Below are positions 12,540 to 24,500 of a stretch of 64,000 bases of DNA, in pieces (within the stretch, counting starts at the first letter, position 1; every line of letters begins with the position of its first letter). Source of the stretch: Cercis canadensis (lineage: Eukaryota; Streptophyta; Magnoliopsida; Fabales; Fabaceae). Both the position numbers and the translations under genes were made by a program. The notes beneath the pieces are model-generated. The model was given only the letters and a program-made list of their open reading frames with translations, did not search any database and was not told the origin of the DNA. The stretch covers positions 1,564,993 to 1,628,992 of the forward strand of contig QAOA01001300.1 of the NCBI GenBank assembly GCA_003255065.1, written 5' to 3'.

Positions 12540-14709
12540 ATAAACTATTAAGTCCTAATAATTAAGAAGTTCAAGAGAATTTTTCACCTGCTAGAGCTCC
12601 AACCAAAAGCATCTCTGGACGGTTTAGAGACTTCTTATTTTTGGCCTGGCAGTAAGATCTCTTCATTTTATCGTACATGAAATAATAACATGTACTGTAT
12701 GGCAGCATGCCAATTAGTGTAGGTGAGATACCAGCATAAAAAGCACCAATCCCACCATCTTTATAAATTTTGCTAATTGCAGTGCTTAAACTAGGGTAGG
12801 CATCAGGACTGACAGTCAACCGATCCTGTAATGAGAAATCAGAAGACAATCAGATTTGGGAACAAGAGTAACAGACGAGAAGCCAAAGCTGAATATTTTC
12901 ATTTATTGGTCATCATTAACTTAACAGTACAAAAATATAAATCATACTGATGGTGATGTCATCATGACAGTCAGATATATCTTCATGTCCAAAAACAAAT
13001 TACAATAGTCCATTTGATTTTAATACTTCTAGTTTCTAAAATATTCCCATGACACAGGTACCTTCAAAACCTCCAGGGGATGGCATGCAAGTGTGCTAAC
13101 AACTCCAGCAGCTGCACCAGCCACAGCAACAGGAGAAATCCAAGACAATGAAAAGTTCAAATCAATGCAACCTATCTGCACCTTGGGGCATTTATTCTGT
13201 TTGCATTTCTCTTGCATTGATGTCATTGCCCGTTTTACACACTCAAATGTACCAAGCTCAATTGCCTGCGTAGGCATAATACGTAGCATATTGACTGTAT
13301 TTCCAGCCCACAATCCTTGCCATCCCTGCTGCTGCAGTACCTCCAAGAAACTACCAGTGATGTTTTTCGACCCAACACCAACTACCATTCTTGTTCTGCA
13401 TAATACACAGATCATGAGCTTGGAAATATGTTTAAATGGTTAGACTATTTAATTTTCATATATTAGCTAAAAAATTAAAGAATGTATTTGTGGTCCTATT
13501 TAAATAAAACTCAATTATATCTCTAGAATTTTACATTTATATGTCTGAGAAAATAGAAATAGATTGAATTTATCAGCAAAATGCAGCTGATTATAAGGGC
13601 ACTTCCCGAAGAAGGCTCAAGACCTTGCCAGAATGCAGTCACTTTGTCACTCAACAAAATTTGCATATCATTATTCCTTTGATAAGTAAAACTTTAAAAT
13701 TGTGCTTTGATCTTCCAAACAAATAAGAAATAAACCCTTCTAAAGCAAACAAATGTTTGAACTTTGAAGTTTCCACATCATGCTCATTGATTTGTTTCAA
13801 AAACAGTATGATAACCAAACCTCAGAACATGTTTGCATAAACGTAATGTCAAAAACAATCATTAATTGAGAGATAAGCAGAGGAAAGGTAATTGTATTAA
13901 GCCAACCTGATTGTCTCAAGAGGAGCAAGTATAGCTTTTGTCATCGCCCCAGCTAGGGCCCCACTAACAAACTCACGAACCTCTCTGGTCCCCAAAAAAT
14001 CCTGAAGAATTGAATACCATGTTTTGTAAGGGAAAAGGAAAATAATCAACCAACCGCAAAAAAAGCATCAAAATCAATCTCAGGCAGTGAGTGATTTTAA
14101 TCATATTACATCAAGGGTCACTCATGAAAAACAACTCTTTGTTCTCCTGCATTTCCTGATGTTTGGTGTCATTCCCAACACAAAATGCACTCAACAAACT
14201 CAATCCTTCTTTAACACCAGCCATGTCTGCTCCGATCATCATCTTCAACACTGCCCTTGCCCCACCCACATTTCTGATGAATAACTCACCAGTTGCACAT
14301 AATATATATGCAAGTTGATAACTGAAATCCAGCCAACAAATTCCACCCACTAGGTTTTGACAACTAGTCACCTCCTCGCTCATGGCCACGTCCAATTTGC
14401 CAATTGTAACAAACCTACTGTATTAAATTTCTTTTCCAATCTACCATCAATTTCTGTTCTTTTTCCATTTTTTGTTTTGTTTGTGTGTGTGTGGGGGGGG
14501 ATAAGAAGATGGTAGAAAAGAAAAAAAAAACGAGGGAAGAATGAACTCACTCTGACGGCGTGCCTGAGGTCTGGGAGCTGAAATCGGAGATCAAAGTTAT
14601 TTTCTTTTTCGATGTCGATCTCTTTTGGAAGCATAATGATGCCATACACGTCTCCAAATACCCCGCCAACGCCGTAGTTCTTCTTCTGTGACTGTGATTC
14701 AAATGCCAT
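11945..14709 (-). CDS. BTL1: mitochondrial carrier family protein, BT1-like (probable adenine nucleotide transporter BTL1)
   Basis: The gene encodes a six-helix solute carrier of the mitochondrial carrier family; the BT1/BTL1 branch is associated with adenine nucleotide transport (family knowledge; the substrate is inferred). Exons in transcript order: 14551-14709, 13907-14001, 13062-13395, 12588-12825 and 11945-12198, giving 359 aa. All three Solcar repeats carry the PxExx[KR] signature: PLETIR after exon 2, PLEVLK at the end of exon 3 and PLEVARKR in exon 5. Each is followed by the expected second-half motif, such as GWQGLWAGNTVNMLRIMPTQAIE and GLMGLYRGWGASCLKVMPSSGI. The N-terminus (MAFESQSQKKNYG) is short and not an obvious transit peptide. 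The promoter faces the empty region to the right, divergent from the SEN1-like helicase. No lesion was found. Confidence 0.92.
12509..12539. repeat. (GT)n-(GA)n compound microsatellite
   Basis: About ten GT units run directly into about five GA units, inside the last intron of the carrier gene. It could serve as a polymorphic marker. Confidence 0.9.
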
Positions 14710-16646
14710 CCTTCCTTGTTAGTATGTAAAAGCCTCAGAATCAGAATCACAAAATGCAAATGAACAAGTTTTCAAAAATAATATGCAGCTTTATTTCGTA
14801 AACAAAAAAGTCCAATGTCCGAAAGTTCCTATATAACAGAGACAAAAAATGTGAGAGCGATATTGAATTGACATGCCTTAGAGAGGGAAGGACTTTTCGA
14901 CGACATTTGGTGAGAACTGAGATATTTTTTGGGTATCGGTTTATGTTGGGTTTTTTTTGGAGGGTTTTACGAGAAACGTTTCTCTTGTGCTATGTCAACA
15001 TTTGCCTATTTCTGTATTTCTAGGGTTCCTTTCAAAGATTTGGGCGCTTTCGCCCTTTGGAGATAAATTGGTTTCGGTGGGGGACTAACCGCCAACTTTT
15101 GGGGTTTAAAGACTCTGGTCAATCCCAACCCAAGGAGACGAAGCATAAACAAAACAAGACACAGTTTTGAAAAAACAAAGGGACCCAACCCAAGACTGTG
15201 ACAGTGTGACTCTGATTGGTAAAGTTCCAGTCTTTTTAGTTTTACACCGCCCGCGAGCGCTTTCCGGCTTTTCAACTTAAGCTATTTTTATTTTATTAAC
15301 TCTCACAATTTAAATTTAATTAGCTATGTACAAAAAATATTTATTTTCAAATTAAAACTTACTTTAGCATGGTTCTAATTCAGCTCATAATCCTATGATA
15401 ATTGTGCATGTCGATTTACTTTCTAATTTATATATAAAAGAAAACCCCACTTTAAGCAACAACAATGTCAATTTACATACATAAGATATTTGATTAGTTT
15501 CTTGTTCAACGATATATCTACTATGCTTTATAGGGAACAAAACAAAAAGAGATAGGCTTAAAAATATCGTCGGAAAATATTCAAAGGAAACATGACCCAT
15601 ATGGTTGTCATCCTTCTAATGAAACAATATAACATGCATGAATTATTTTTGAAGTGTTTATCTTCATATTAGTCTTGAATTCTTAATTCATGTATAAACC
15701 AATTCCAAAATACTTACCTTTTAAAAAAAGATAAAAAAAGTTATTCTAAAATACATCCATTTAAGCAACCTTATCCTTTCTACAGAAAAAAGGAATAATA
15801 ATAATAATAATAAATATATTGAATAATAATAAATCTACAATATACACATTTGACAGTGTTTAAGTAGAAAAATGTGTGGAAGTGTAGAAGTATAATTTTT
15901 CATATATTTTTTCTCCTACTTGTAAATTATAATTGTACCAAAAAACTTTGAAGGGCTAGAATAAAAAAGAAAAAAAAAAAAAAGTTCGAATTTTATATTG
16001 GAGGATAGTTATGGCTATGAGTTTGAACTCAATCAAAGCCCATTAGCCCACGTGAAATATACCATTGTACTCAAAACTGGACCTCGTTAGAAAGGAACCC
16101 GAAAAGGGAAGAACGATAAGAAATGGGCATGCAAATTGCAAAAGACGAAATCACACGGCTTGTACACAAACCCATCACCAAAAAGTTTATCTGCCACTTA
16201 TAATTTGGATGGCCCACCTTTGTGACTACATAGCATTCTTCACCATTCTCATTTCTCCCATGAATATCCACACATCTTCCAAGTCTCATTTCATAGAAAA
16301 AATCATATATATGGTATTGAAAAATACCCATACGTATATTTTTTTCAATTAAAATAACCTGTAAATATATGGGAAATTGACCAATTCATTCTACAATATT
16401 AGCACCTGTGCTAAGTAGTTTAAAGTAGGATCCAATTCATACTAGTTGCATGCTATCTTTTTTTTTTTTTTATTCTTTCTATTATCTTTGGCAAAACATA
16501 AGCTAATATTTGCACTCCCACTTAAAATCAATAGTAAAAAATTAATATTAGGAAAAACTAAAAAAATACAAATTACTACTTAATATTAATGTGGAATATG
16601 ACATACAAATATTATTATCTTATGACAATTTGAAAAATGTTTAGAT

Positions 16647-16743
16647 ACTAAATAACTTGTAGCTAAATGGTACTAAAATCATCTTCAGGACTTGTTGGTT
16701 ATGTGTTCGAATATAAAATTGTAGCTAAAAGTATCAAAGAAAA
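16647..16743 (+). repeat. diverged dispersed repeat, copy 2
   Basis: This is the second member of the pair beginning at 6242. The ordered blocks ACTAAATAA, TTGTAG, GTACT, TTATGT and TAAAAGTAT are shared. The class is unknown. Confidence 0.5.
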
Positions 16744-18359
16744 TGTTTAGATTTTTGTCCAGCAATTAACTTTATAATATAATGTTTGATTAAGTTTATC
16801 ATTTAAATTAATTAATACAACTGGTCAAGTTTTATAATGCATGTAATTCATTGTTCTTACCATTTTTCTTAGTCTATTTTTTTTCCTGGAGAAAATGAAA
16901 TCAAAGTTGAAATAAGTACAAACCTCCTGCAAACATGGCATTTATACGTCTGATTTAATTTGAAATAGGTAGTGAAATTGTTCTATTTCTCAGTTTGATT
17001 TGTTAAATCAAAATGCAAAGAACAAAAAAGTTCATACTTTATTAATGATATTGTACTTCAAATTATACCTCCATCTAATCATTTTGAATTATTGACCATG
17101 CATATTTATTCTAAAAAATAACGAATTTACACATTTCTTAATTTATTCTATCAAACAATTTAAAAATAAAATTAATTGTCATGAACCAAAAATATCCAAA
17201 TCGAATAATGGATTTAAAAAAAAAGGAAATTATATTACTATTATGGTATAATTTCTTTTTAGAAAAATAGCTAATACTTTTTATGTTTTTTTTTCTTAAA
17301 ATATTTTCTTAATGGATAATTTTTGAAGAACCATGTAACACCAAAAAATATTTTAATATTTTTTACTGGTATGGGAGGAACAAAGAAGAATTTTTTCTAT
17401 TTGAAATCAAATGATTTTTTTTTGCCAACTTAAGAAACCAAACAATGATTATCTCATTATTTTATATCCTAATGTATACAAATATTTAAAATTTAACCAA
17501 ATGTACAATAAACATACTTATAAAATTTTTACAGAAAAATATTGTTTTGGTCATAAAGTTTGTAAAAAAAAAAAAAAAAGACCTATTAGTTTATACATAT
17601 TAATTCTAGTTTCATTCCTCCAATATTATTTAAGTGAATAATGAACTATCCGTTTTGTCCCTGGGTGATTCAGGGCGTAAGTGGGTATTCTTTTTACCTA
17701 TATAGTTATTTTTAATTTCTTATTCCCTTAAAGCTATGAGGGTATCCTTATGGACTGTATATAGTTATCCTTCCCAAAATATGTGATTAATGAGCACAAT
17801 ATATGATTATAACCCATACAGAGTCATATCTTAACATGTGAGAACAAATTTCCCATAAACAATATTCATCACAAATGAGATGATGACCTATAAGGAGCAA
17901 TATTGATTATAAACAATGTAACTTCACCCCAGTCTAAGTAATTATCATTCTAACCTATGTGATAGAACCCTAGAATTATTTGAGTATCTTTTAAACTCTA
18001 TGTAATTATTCTTCACATAATATATGATTAATGGTCATAAGGACAAAACAAATAATTCATTGTTCACATAAAGAATAAGGAAAGAACCAAAGTAAAATTA
18101 ATATATACATTAAAAACTTATAAATTTTATGACTGAAATAATAATTCTTTCATCTTTTTATTTATCTAATGATATTACATGAATATGTCATACTACACTA
18201 ACATAATAAGTATATATAACTTTTATATTTTATTAGAATTAAAATATAATTTATTTTATTTTTAAAAATAATTAACTTATATTTATCACATAAAATAAAA
18301 AATATTTCAACAACCTCTTATATTTATCTTTGTGTCAAAAACACCACCTGTGAAGAAGC

Positions 18360-18367
18360 GCGCCAAA
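18360..18367 (-). promoter_or_regulatory. E2F-type element (TTTGGCGC on the minus strand)
   Basis: GCGCCAAA on the plus strand reads TTTGGCGC on the other strand, which fits the E2F consensus TTTSSCGC. It lies about 150 bases before the helicase start codon. Such sites are typical of S-phase-regulated promoters, but function here is inferred. Confidence 0.45.
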
Positions 18368-18441
18368 AAGAAGAGCTCTTGACCTAGTTGTATCTTCTGA
18401 CCTTGTTTCGCCGTTAACGACGCTTAAGTATCGTCTCCCCA

Positions 18442-18450
18442 AAACCCTAA
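18442..18450 (+). promoter_or_regulatory. telo-box (AAACCCTAA)
   Basis: A perfect plant telo-box lies 68 bases before the helicase start codon. These boxes sit near transcription starts of genes active in dividing cells, often together with other elements. Its role here is inferred. Confidence 0.5.
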
Positions 18451-18517
18451 AGTCCAATTCTTTAATGTCGAGCTCAATCAGATAGAAAAGGCGCTAAAAA
18501 TCTCAGTAATTTCATCA

Positions 18518-21500
18518 ATGGCGAAGAAACTTGCGACCAGACGCGAGCTACTGGATCGTTGGAGGGGCATCGAGGAAGAAGAGGACAACGACGATGACGA
18601 TAATATTGATCCCTCGAAATGTCGTCATCTTCACCAGCACAAAGAACAATGGTTCTCTCCAATTTACCTTTTAAAGTGCCAAATGCACATTATTTAATTC
18701 TTATAATCTCCATTGGTTCCGGCAAGCGCAAGAAAGAATACAAGTTACAACTCACAATCAACTAACTACTGCTATTAGTTTTAATAATATAATGCACTGA
18801 GAAGAGTTACAATCTGAATAATTGCTTGATTGTTCTTATATATTGAATTTTTATTATAATATTTATATTTTCTGTTTTACTAAATGACAAGTTTGTGTCA
18901 GAGAATATGGTTACAGTTTTTGAATTCTACAAAAAGAAAAAACTTTCTTTTATAAGATTATTTTGATTTTAAGTAGTTGTTGAAAGGAAAATTTGAGTAA
19001 TAATACTTGGTTTTGTGGATATATAGATATATATTTTTTCTGTTTTCACAATAAGTAATGGTCCCAATGGATAAAACATAGTGACTTGAGTGATTACACC
19101 ACCGTCTACACTGAAGTAATCCTAAATAATTTAGGTTTGGTCAATCGTTTTGATGTTTTATAATGAAATGTAATTAGCTGTAAATCTCTGTCATATACGG
19201 GCTGATAACTGTTCCCAAAATTTCAAGCCCTCAGATATGTTGTTTTCCTATTTTACGATTTTTTTTTGGAACTTTAGCAAACTTGTAAAAGCTTATCCAA
19301 CAAAGTTTACTAATTTATAGACTCTTGACTGAAATTAACTTTGACTAGAGAATAAATTAAAATTGATTGTGAAATGTAATCATTCAACACATAGTTTTAC
19401 TTGCCAGAACTTAATGGATATTGTGATTTTGTTATCAAGCTTTGATCTTTCTGCATGAAGAGAATGGAGTTATGCTTTAACACTGGAATTGCTGTCAATG
19501 TTGCTTTCTTGGTTCATATCTTTTGAACCTTGTCACAGTTTCCTTAACCTACAATGTTATTGTTTGTTGTCAGGTTTGCAGACGCATATAATTTCTTAAT
19601 TTGTTTACCTAATGAAAGTCATATTTGGTGTGGCTTTTGGGATATAATGGGGCCTCTTTTGGAGACCTTCTACAATTACTTTAAAGATGAGCGTCAAGAT
19701 TCACCTCTTAGACATTTATGGAAGAGGATCTCTGATGAAATGCGGCATTGCCTCCAATGCATTTCTCAGCACCATCAAGCCCAAGATATGTATTGTATGG
19801 AGTACGAATCTAGCTCTATAGGTCCTCTTCTCGATGTCTTGAAAAGGCTTGATTATGAGAGGGTGACACTACACTTGAGAAATATCAATGCAAGAATAGC
19901 AGGGGAAGAATATGATCCTACTTGTGATAATGCTGAAGTTGTTAATGTTTTGTATGAGGTATGTATTCTGTTTTGTTTTATCTGCCCTTAACTTCCTTTC
20001 TTTTTATCTCCCCAGTTCTAAGACAACAAATTTGACAAAGAATAAGTAATGCAGCAACATTGTAAACATGTATGCTGGATTACTTGAAATATTGAAGCGA
20101 GAGTGCAAATCCAATACTGTTAGATGAAAAGGAATTTATGGATTTTTATTTGATGCTAAGATGGATTTTCCTCATCATTTTGTTCTATGTCCTCTCTCTC
20201 TCTCTTCCCCCACACCCCACCCACCTACATTGTCATTTTCATTTTTGTGTGCTAATTTCCTAAATTGGAGTTCAGATATTATCAACTCATTTTCCTTTTC
20301 CTCTTATTTGATACAGGTATTAATGTTCCCTATCCTTCTTGATTATCAGCCCCTGTTCACTGAGTTTGAATTGTTCGTTGAAGCTATTGATAATAAGCAT
20401 GAACTGGCTTTGTCTGGGCATCAACAATTTCCGGTGAACTTTTGTTATTTGAACTGTATTTTTGCTTTCAGATTTTCCCTTTTAGATTGCTTACAAGGGA
20501 AACCATTCTCTCCTAGGGAGTTTATGCATTACTTTTTTGCAAGAGAAGTGTGCGTTCTGTTGGATATCGCTTAGCAGGATCTATGGGAAGACTGAGGTAC
20601 CTTTCTTTGTGCAAAAAGGGCTTGAGCTTCACTTATTATGATTTCTTATTATTTCTTTTGCTGTAATATTATGATTTCTTATTATGCTGATGATGTCTCA
20701 TGGATTCTGAAAAAAAAACCTCCCTCTGGGTTTTAATCTCTGAAGAAGTATTTAATAATATGACATTTTAAAACAAGGAAGACATGAAACCAGATATTAT
20801 TACCTTATGTATGGTAGGATATGGTTTGATATATTAGTATTGTTGATGGTGAGGGTGATTCAGGAAAGAAGCTCCTTGCTCATCCCTTTCTTAGTTGCTG
20901 TTTTGAGATCTTGTTTTTTGCTGCAAGGCTTTCAGAGGTCCCTCCCCACCCCCCCTNCCCCCCCCCCCCCCCCCCCCCCTTTCTGTTTTTTGATAATTTA
21001 ATGTTGTCATCTTTGTGTGTAGGAGAGCAGCTGACTTGGAGCCTTTGCAGCCACTGCTTAAGAAATTTATTGGCTGTTTAGAGGCAGAGGCTCTGCCATC
21101 AACTTTGGAAACTTCAACACCAAGAGTACAGCTGGATCGTGTTTCTTTATGGATTGGCATAAAATCATTGTAAGAAGTCATAGATATCTTTCTATTTCAA
21201 TCTTACAGCTTCTGTATCTTTTCTTCCTGCTATTGTCTTCATGGTATTTTTGTGTGTCTGTATTGTGAAGGCTTGGCTTCTTGGATCCTCCGGCTTTTGA
21301 AGAAGGGATATTGGAACATTATCCCTTTTTTCTTGATATTGTACTCAATCATATTAGTGGTGACTCACTCGAATTTTCACATGCTGTTACTTGCTTGAGA
21401 CTACTCTTTGAAATGCTTGGTAGGTATTGGCTTTTGATAGTTACAAGTTTGAATTATTCTTTATTGTTTGGCTCAAGTTTTCTGTTGATTTGGCCTTCTT

Positions 21501-24500
21501 CAAGGTTGTAAGCTTTGGTTAAGGTCCACGTTATCTCCAAGTGTAATGCGCAATACTCTACTGGGTCAATGTTTCCATACTCGCAATGAGAAAATCCATA
21601 AAGATATTTTTGGTCTGTTCCAGCCTTTTCTACAGGCATGTATGCAGAATGTTCTGGCGATGATTTTTGTTTTTATTATTTTTTGGGAAGAAAGAGGCAT
21701 TGTCCTAGTCTTCCCATATTATTTCAAGTTATTTTTTGAAGTTTTTTTTATCCATTTAGTAAATATGCTCTGTTGATGTTACTTACATGTATGAGCCCAT
21801 GTGCCCAGTCTCTTGAAGCTTTGCAAGATGGGGAGCATGAAAAACAGCGTAGGCATTTTCTCTATTTTCTGCTCCATCAAGTGCCTGTGAGCAGTAACTT
21901 CAGCATTCTAACAAGAAAATTGGCTTGTCAGGTTGTTATGTTTTCCTTTAGATTTTTGCGTAATGGCTATATGTGTTGTGTGGCTATTTGTTAGCTTTAA
22001 AAATTGACACTGGGGTTGTACGGTTCTGTTGTTTTGGCTTAGCTTGGTTGCTATATATTTCAAGATTGTCTTTTCAGATATCACTTCTTGTTGTACACCG
22101 AGGTTATAAGATGAACCCACCTTGCCCTCCTTTTGAGTGTGCACATATGTGGTATGTACTCTCTTTGCCCGTTTTTTAATTAAATTTTATGTGGCTTCCA
22201 TATGATTTCTTTGAATTTGAAGTTTAACTAGCTTATGTGAAAATTTTCTTGGCCTTTTCCTACAATAATTGACTAGTCGCTGTTCTGCTGAGAAAAGAAG
22301 TGTAAAGTTTGTTTAACTTCTATTTAGCTCTGCAGAAATCTTGACCAAAGAAAGTTACTAAAATGCATAAAATTTATAGGAAAAGTAAATAACTCTGCTG
22401 CTGGAGGGTGTGAGAGGCAAATAAATATTTTTTTATAATCTTTTTAATTGTTTAAGTAAAAAAAAATATAGGTAATTGCCCCCTAACTTGATGGTCCCAG
22501 CTCTGCCACTGTATATGACAGATGGGAGAGCTTGGCCTTATAGGGATGCATTTCAGATACACTTGGACTTATCTTTTACTAGTTACCTGATCATTTCTTG
22601 GCAATTCTGTTGGATAGGGGGCCTGCCCTTGTGTCATCTTTGAAGGACTCCTCACTTCACAATTCTTTGAGGCAACCTGCATTTGATCTTATACAAACTA
22701 TCATAGTTTCAGATGCTACTGCTTTAGTGTCTTCATTGTGGAATTCCTGTACACGTCCGAGCACCAATTATAGCATGGCATCTGAATTGGATGATGAAAA
22801 GGATGATATTTGGCTTCTAACTATTCAAGATGGTGAAGAGAAGGATAGTAGTTCTTGGAGTCAATTCACTGTGCAGAGTAGAATAACTTCAGAGGAGTGC
22901 AGAGAGTGGATATGTATTCCCATGTTGTGGATAGATGTTTTAGTTGATATCAATCCATCAGTCCTTCCAATATCATTTTCCAAGGCAGTTTTCTGGGCGA
23001 GATCTCGTTTTCCTATGGTAGAACCTGAAAATAGTGCAGAAATGACACTTCCTCTGAGATCTTGGCTTTCATCTTCTGCTGCAGAAATTTCCTCTTCATT
23101 GGGGTGGAAGGTTCCTACTGGTTCTGATGATGGTGGAGATGGAAACACATTGAAAAACTCAGTTGAAGTGTTAAGAATGTCTTTTCCTTTAATAAGAATA
23201 TTAAACAGGTTTTAAGCATCATCTTAACTTTACTTTTATGTGTTAATTTAGATTGAAGTTTTGGCAGCTTGTGGTTTTGTTGTTGAATGAGTTAAAAGCA
23301 GGTTTCCAATCTTGACTAATTTCTCTGGAGTTAAATCTCAGGTTAACTGCACATTTTTTAAATCAGATGGGGCAAGAAGAACTTCGGAGACAGTGGACTT
23401 GGGAACCACAGATGGGTGAAAGCTTGATCCTTTCACTTTTGGATCCGAATGATGTAATATGCCAAATTTGTGTAGAACTTGTATAATTTGTCCATTATCA
23501 TAGCGTTGAAATTATGGATTTTGCTTCTCATTATCTTTGTTATTTGTGGGACACAGCATACATTATTCATAATTTGTTTACTGCTTGCAGAATGTCAGAC
23601 AATTTGGAAAGTGTATGTTGGAACAAGTCTCAGCTACCCGTGGTCTTTCTTGTGGTTTGAAGTTTCTTTGTTCTTACAAGCCCTCATTATCTGCCACTCT
23701 TTTGGGCCTCAAACATGCCATGAAACTGGTAACGTTTCCTTTCTGTTAGTGTTTTCTTTGATAATAATTTGTGGTTAGCACCCTGCCTTTTCTCTTTATA
23801 AATGTCAAGTTCTTTCAGACCAATTAGATTAGCTTAATTATTTTTAGATTTTGTGGACATGATTAATGAGTTGATGTCAATTGATTTTTTGTCTAGTGGT
23901 CATTTGGCTTGTTCTCTATAGTTTTGCTAATGCTATTGTGATTGCATGTTAGGTCCAACTGGATTCTGTTCTGTTGAAGTTTCAAACCCTACATCATTTT
24001 TGGTTTCTTCTATGCAAATTACTCAAAGAAGGGGATCTACCTGCTCCAGAGCTGCAGGAAAATACACAAATGCCAAAGTTCTCTTCTGAAGGAGGGTTTT
24101 TGAAGCAGCCAGCTTTTGGTTCACTCCCTGTGGATATCAACGACCAAGTTTCAGATGTTGACTTAAAAACAAAGAAAAAATTTAGTTACTCACTCTCTAA
24201 AATGGCCTGGCCTATTTTTTGTCGGTGCTTGGTAAAAGGAAAGGAATTTATTGATTACAGTCTTTGTCAGGTATTGTCTTAATCCTTTAAAGTTATTTAC
24301 TTTGTATAGTTAGTTTTTCTTATATTTGTTTAAGAGCGCATATAGCATAATGCCTTATGATCTGATGTCATGCACTTGTTATACCTTGGTTCCTCTGTTG
24401 TCATCAAACTTATCCTTAAAACAATCTATAATGGATTTCTACACCTTTACAAGCATCTTATGAATGACCATTGCCTGTTCTATACTTGTACCCTTCTCTC

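Larger units (their letters stand above)
14710..18517. other. long AT-rich intergenic region between divergent carrier and helicase genes
   Basis: About 3.8 kb without a credible gene. It holds an (AAT)n tract near 15795-15812, several poly-A/T runs, the second copy of a dispersed repeat from 16647, and loosely repeated motifs between 17690 and 18060. The rightmost 160 bases form the GC-richer helicase promoter and 5' UTR. The short open frames here lack conserved motifs and were not called. Confidence 0.7.

Noticed and set aside
14111-14395. Open frame on the minus strand inside the first carrier intron (94 aa)
   Set aside because: It lies between two well-supported exons, has no family motif and is not needed to keep the phase, so it is intron sequence.
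15006-15275. Minus-strand open frame of 89 aa upstream of the carrier gene
   Set aside because: Biased composition and no recognisable domain; no splice partners or supported start context.
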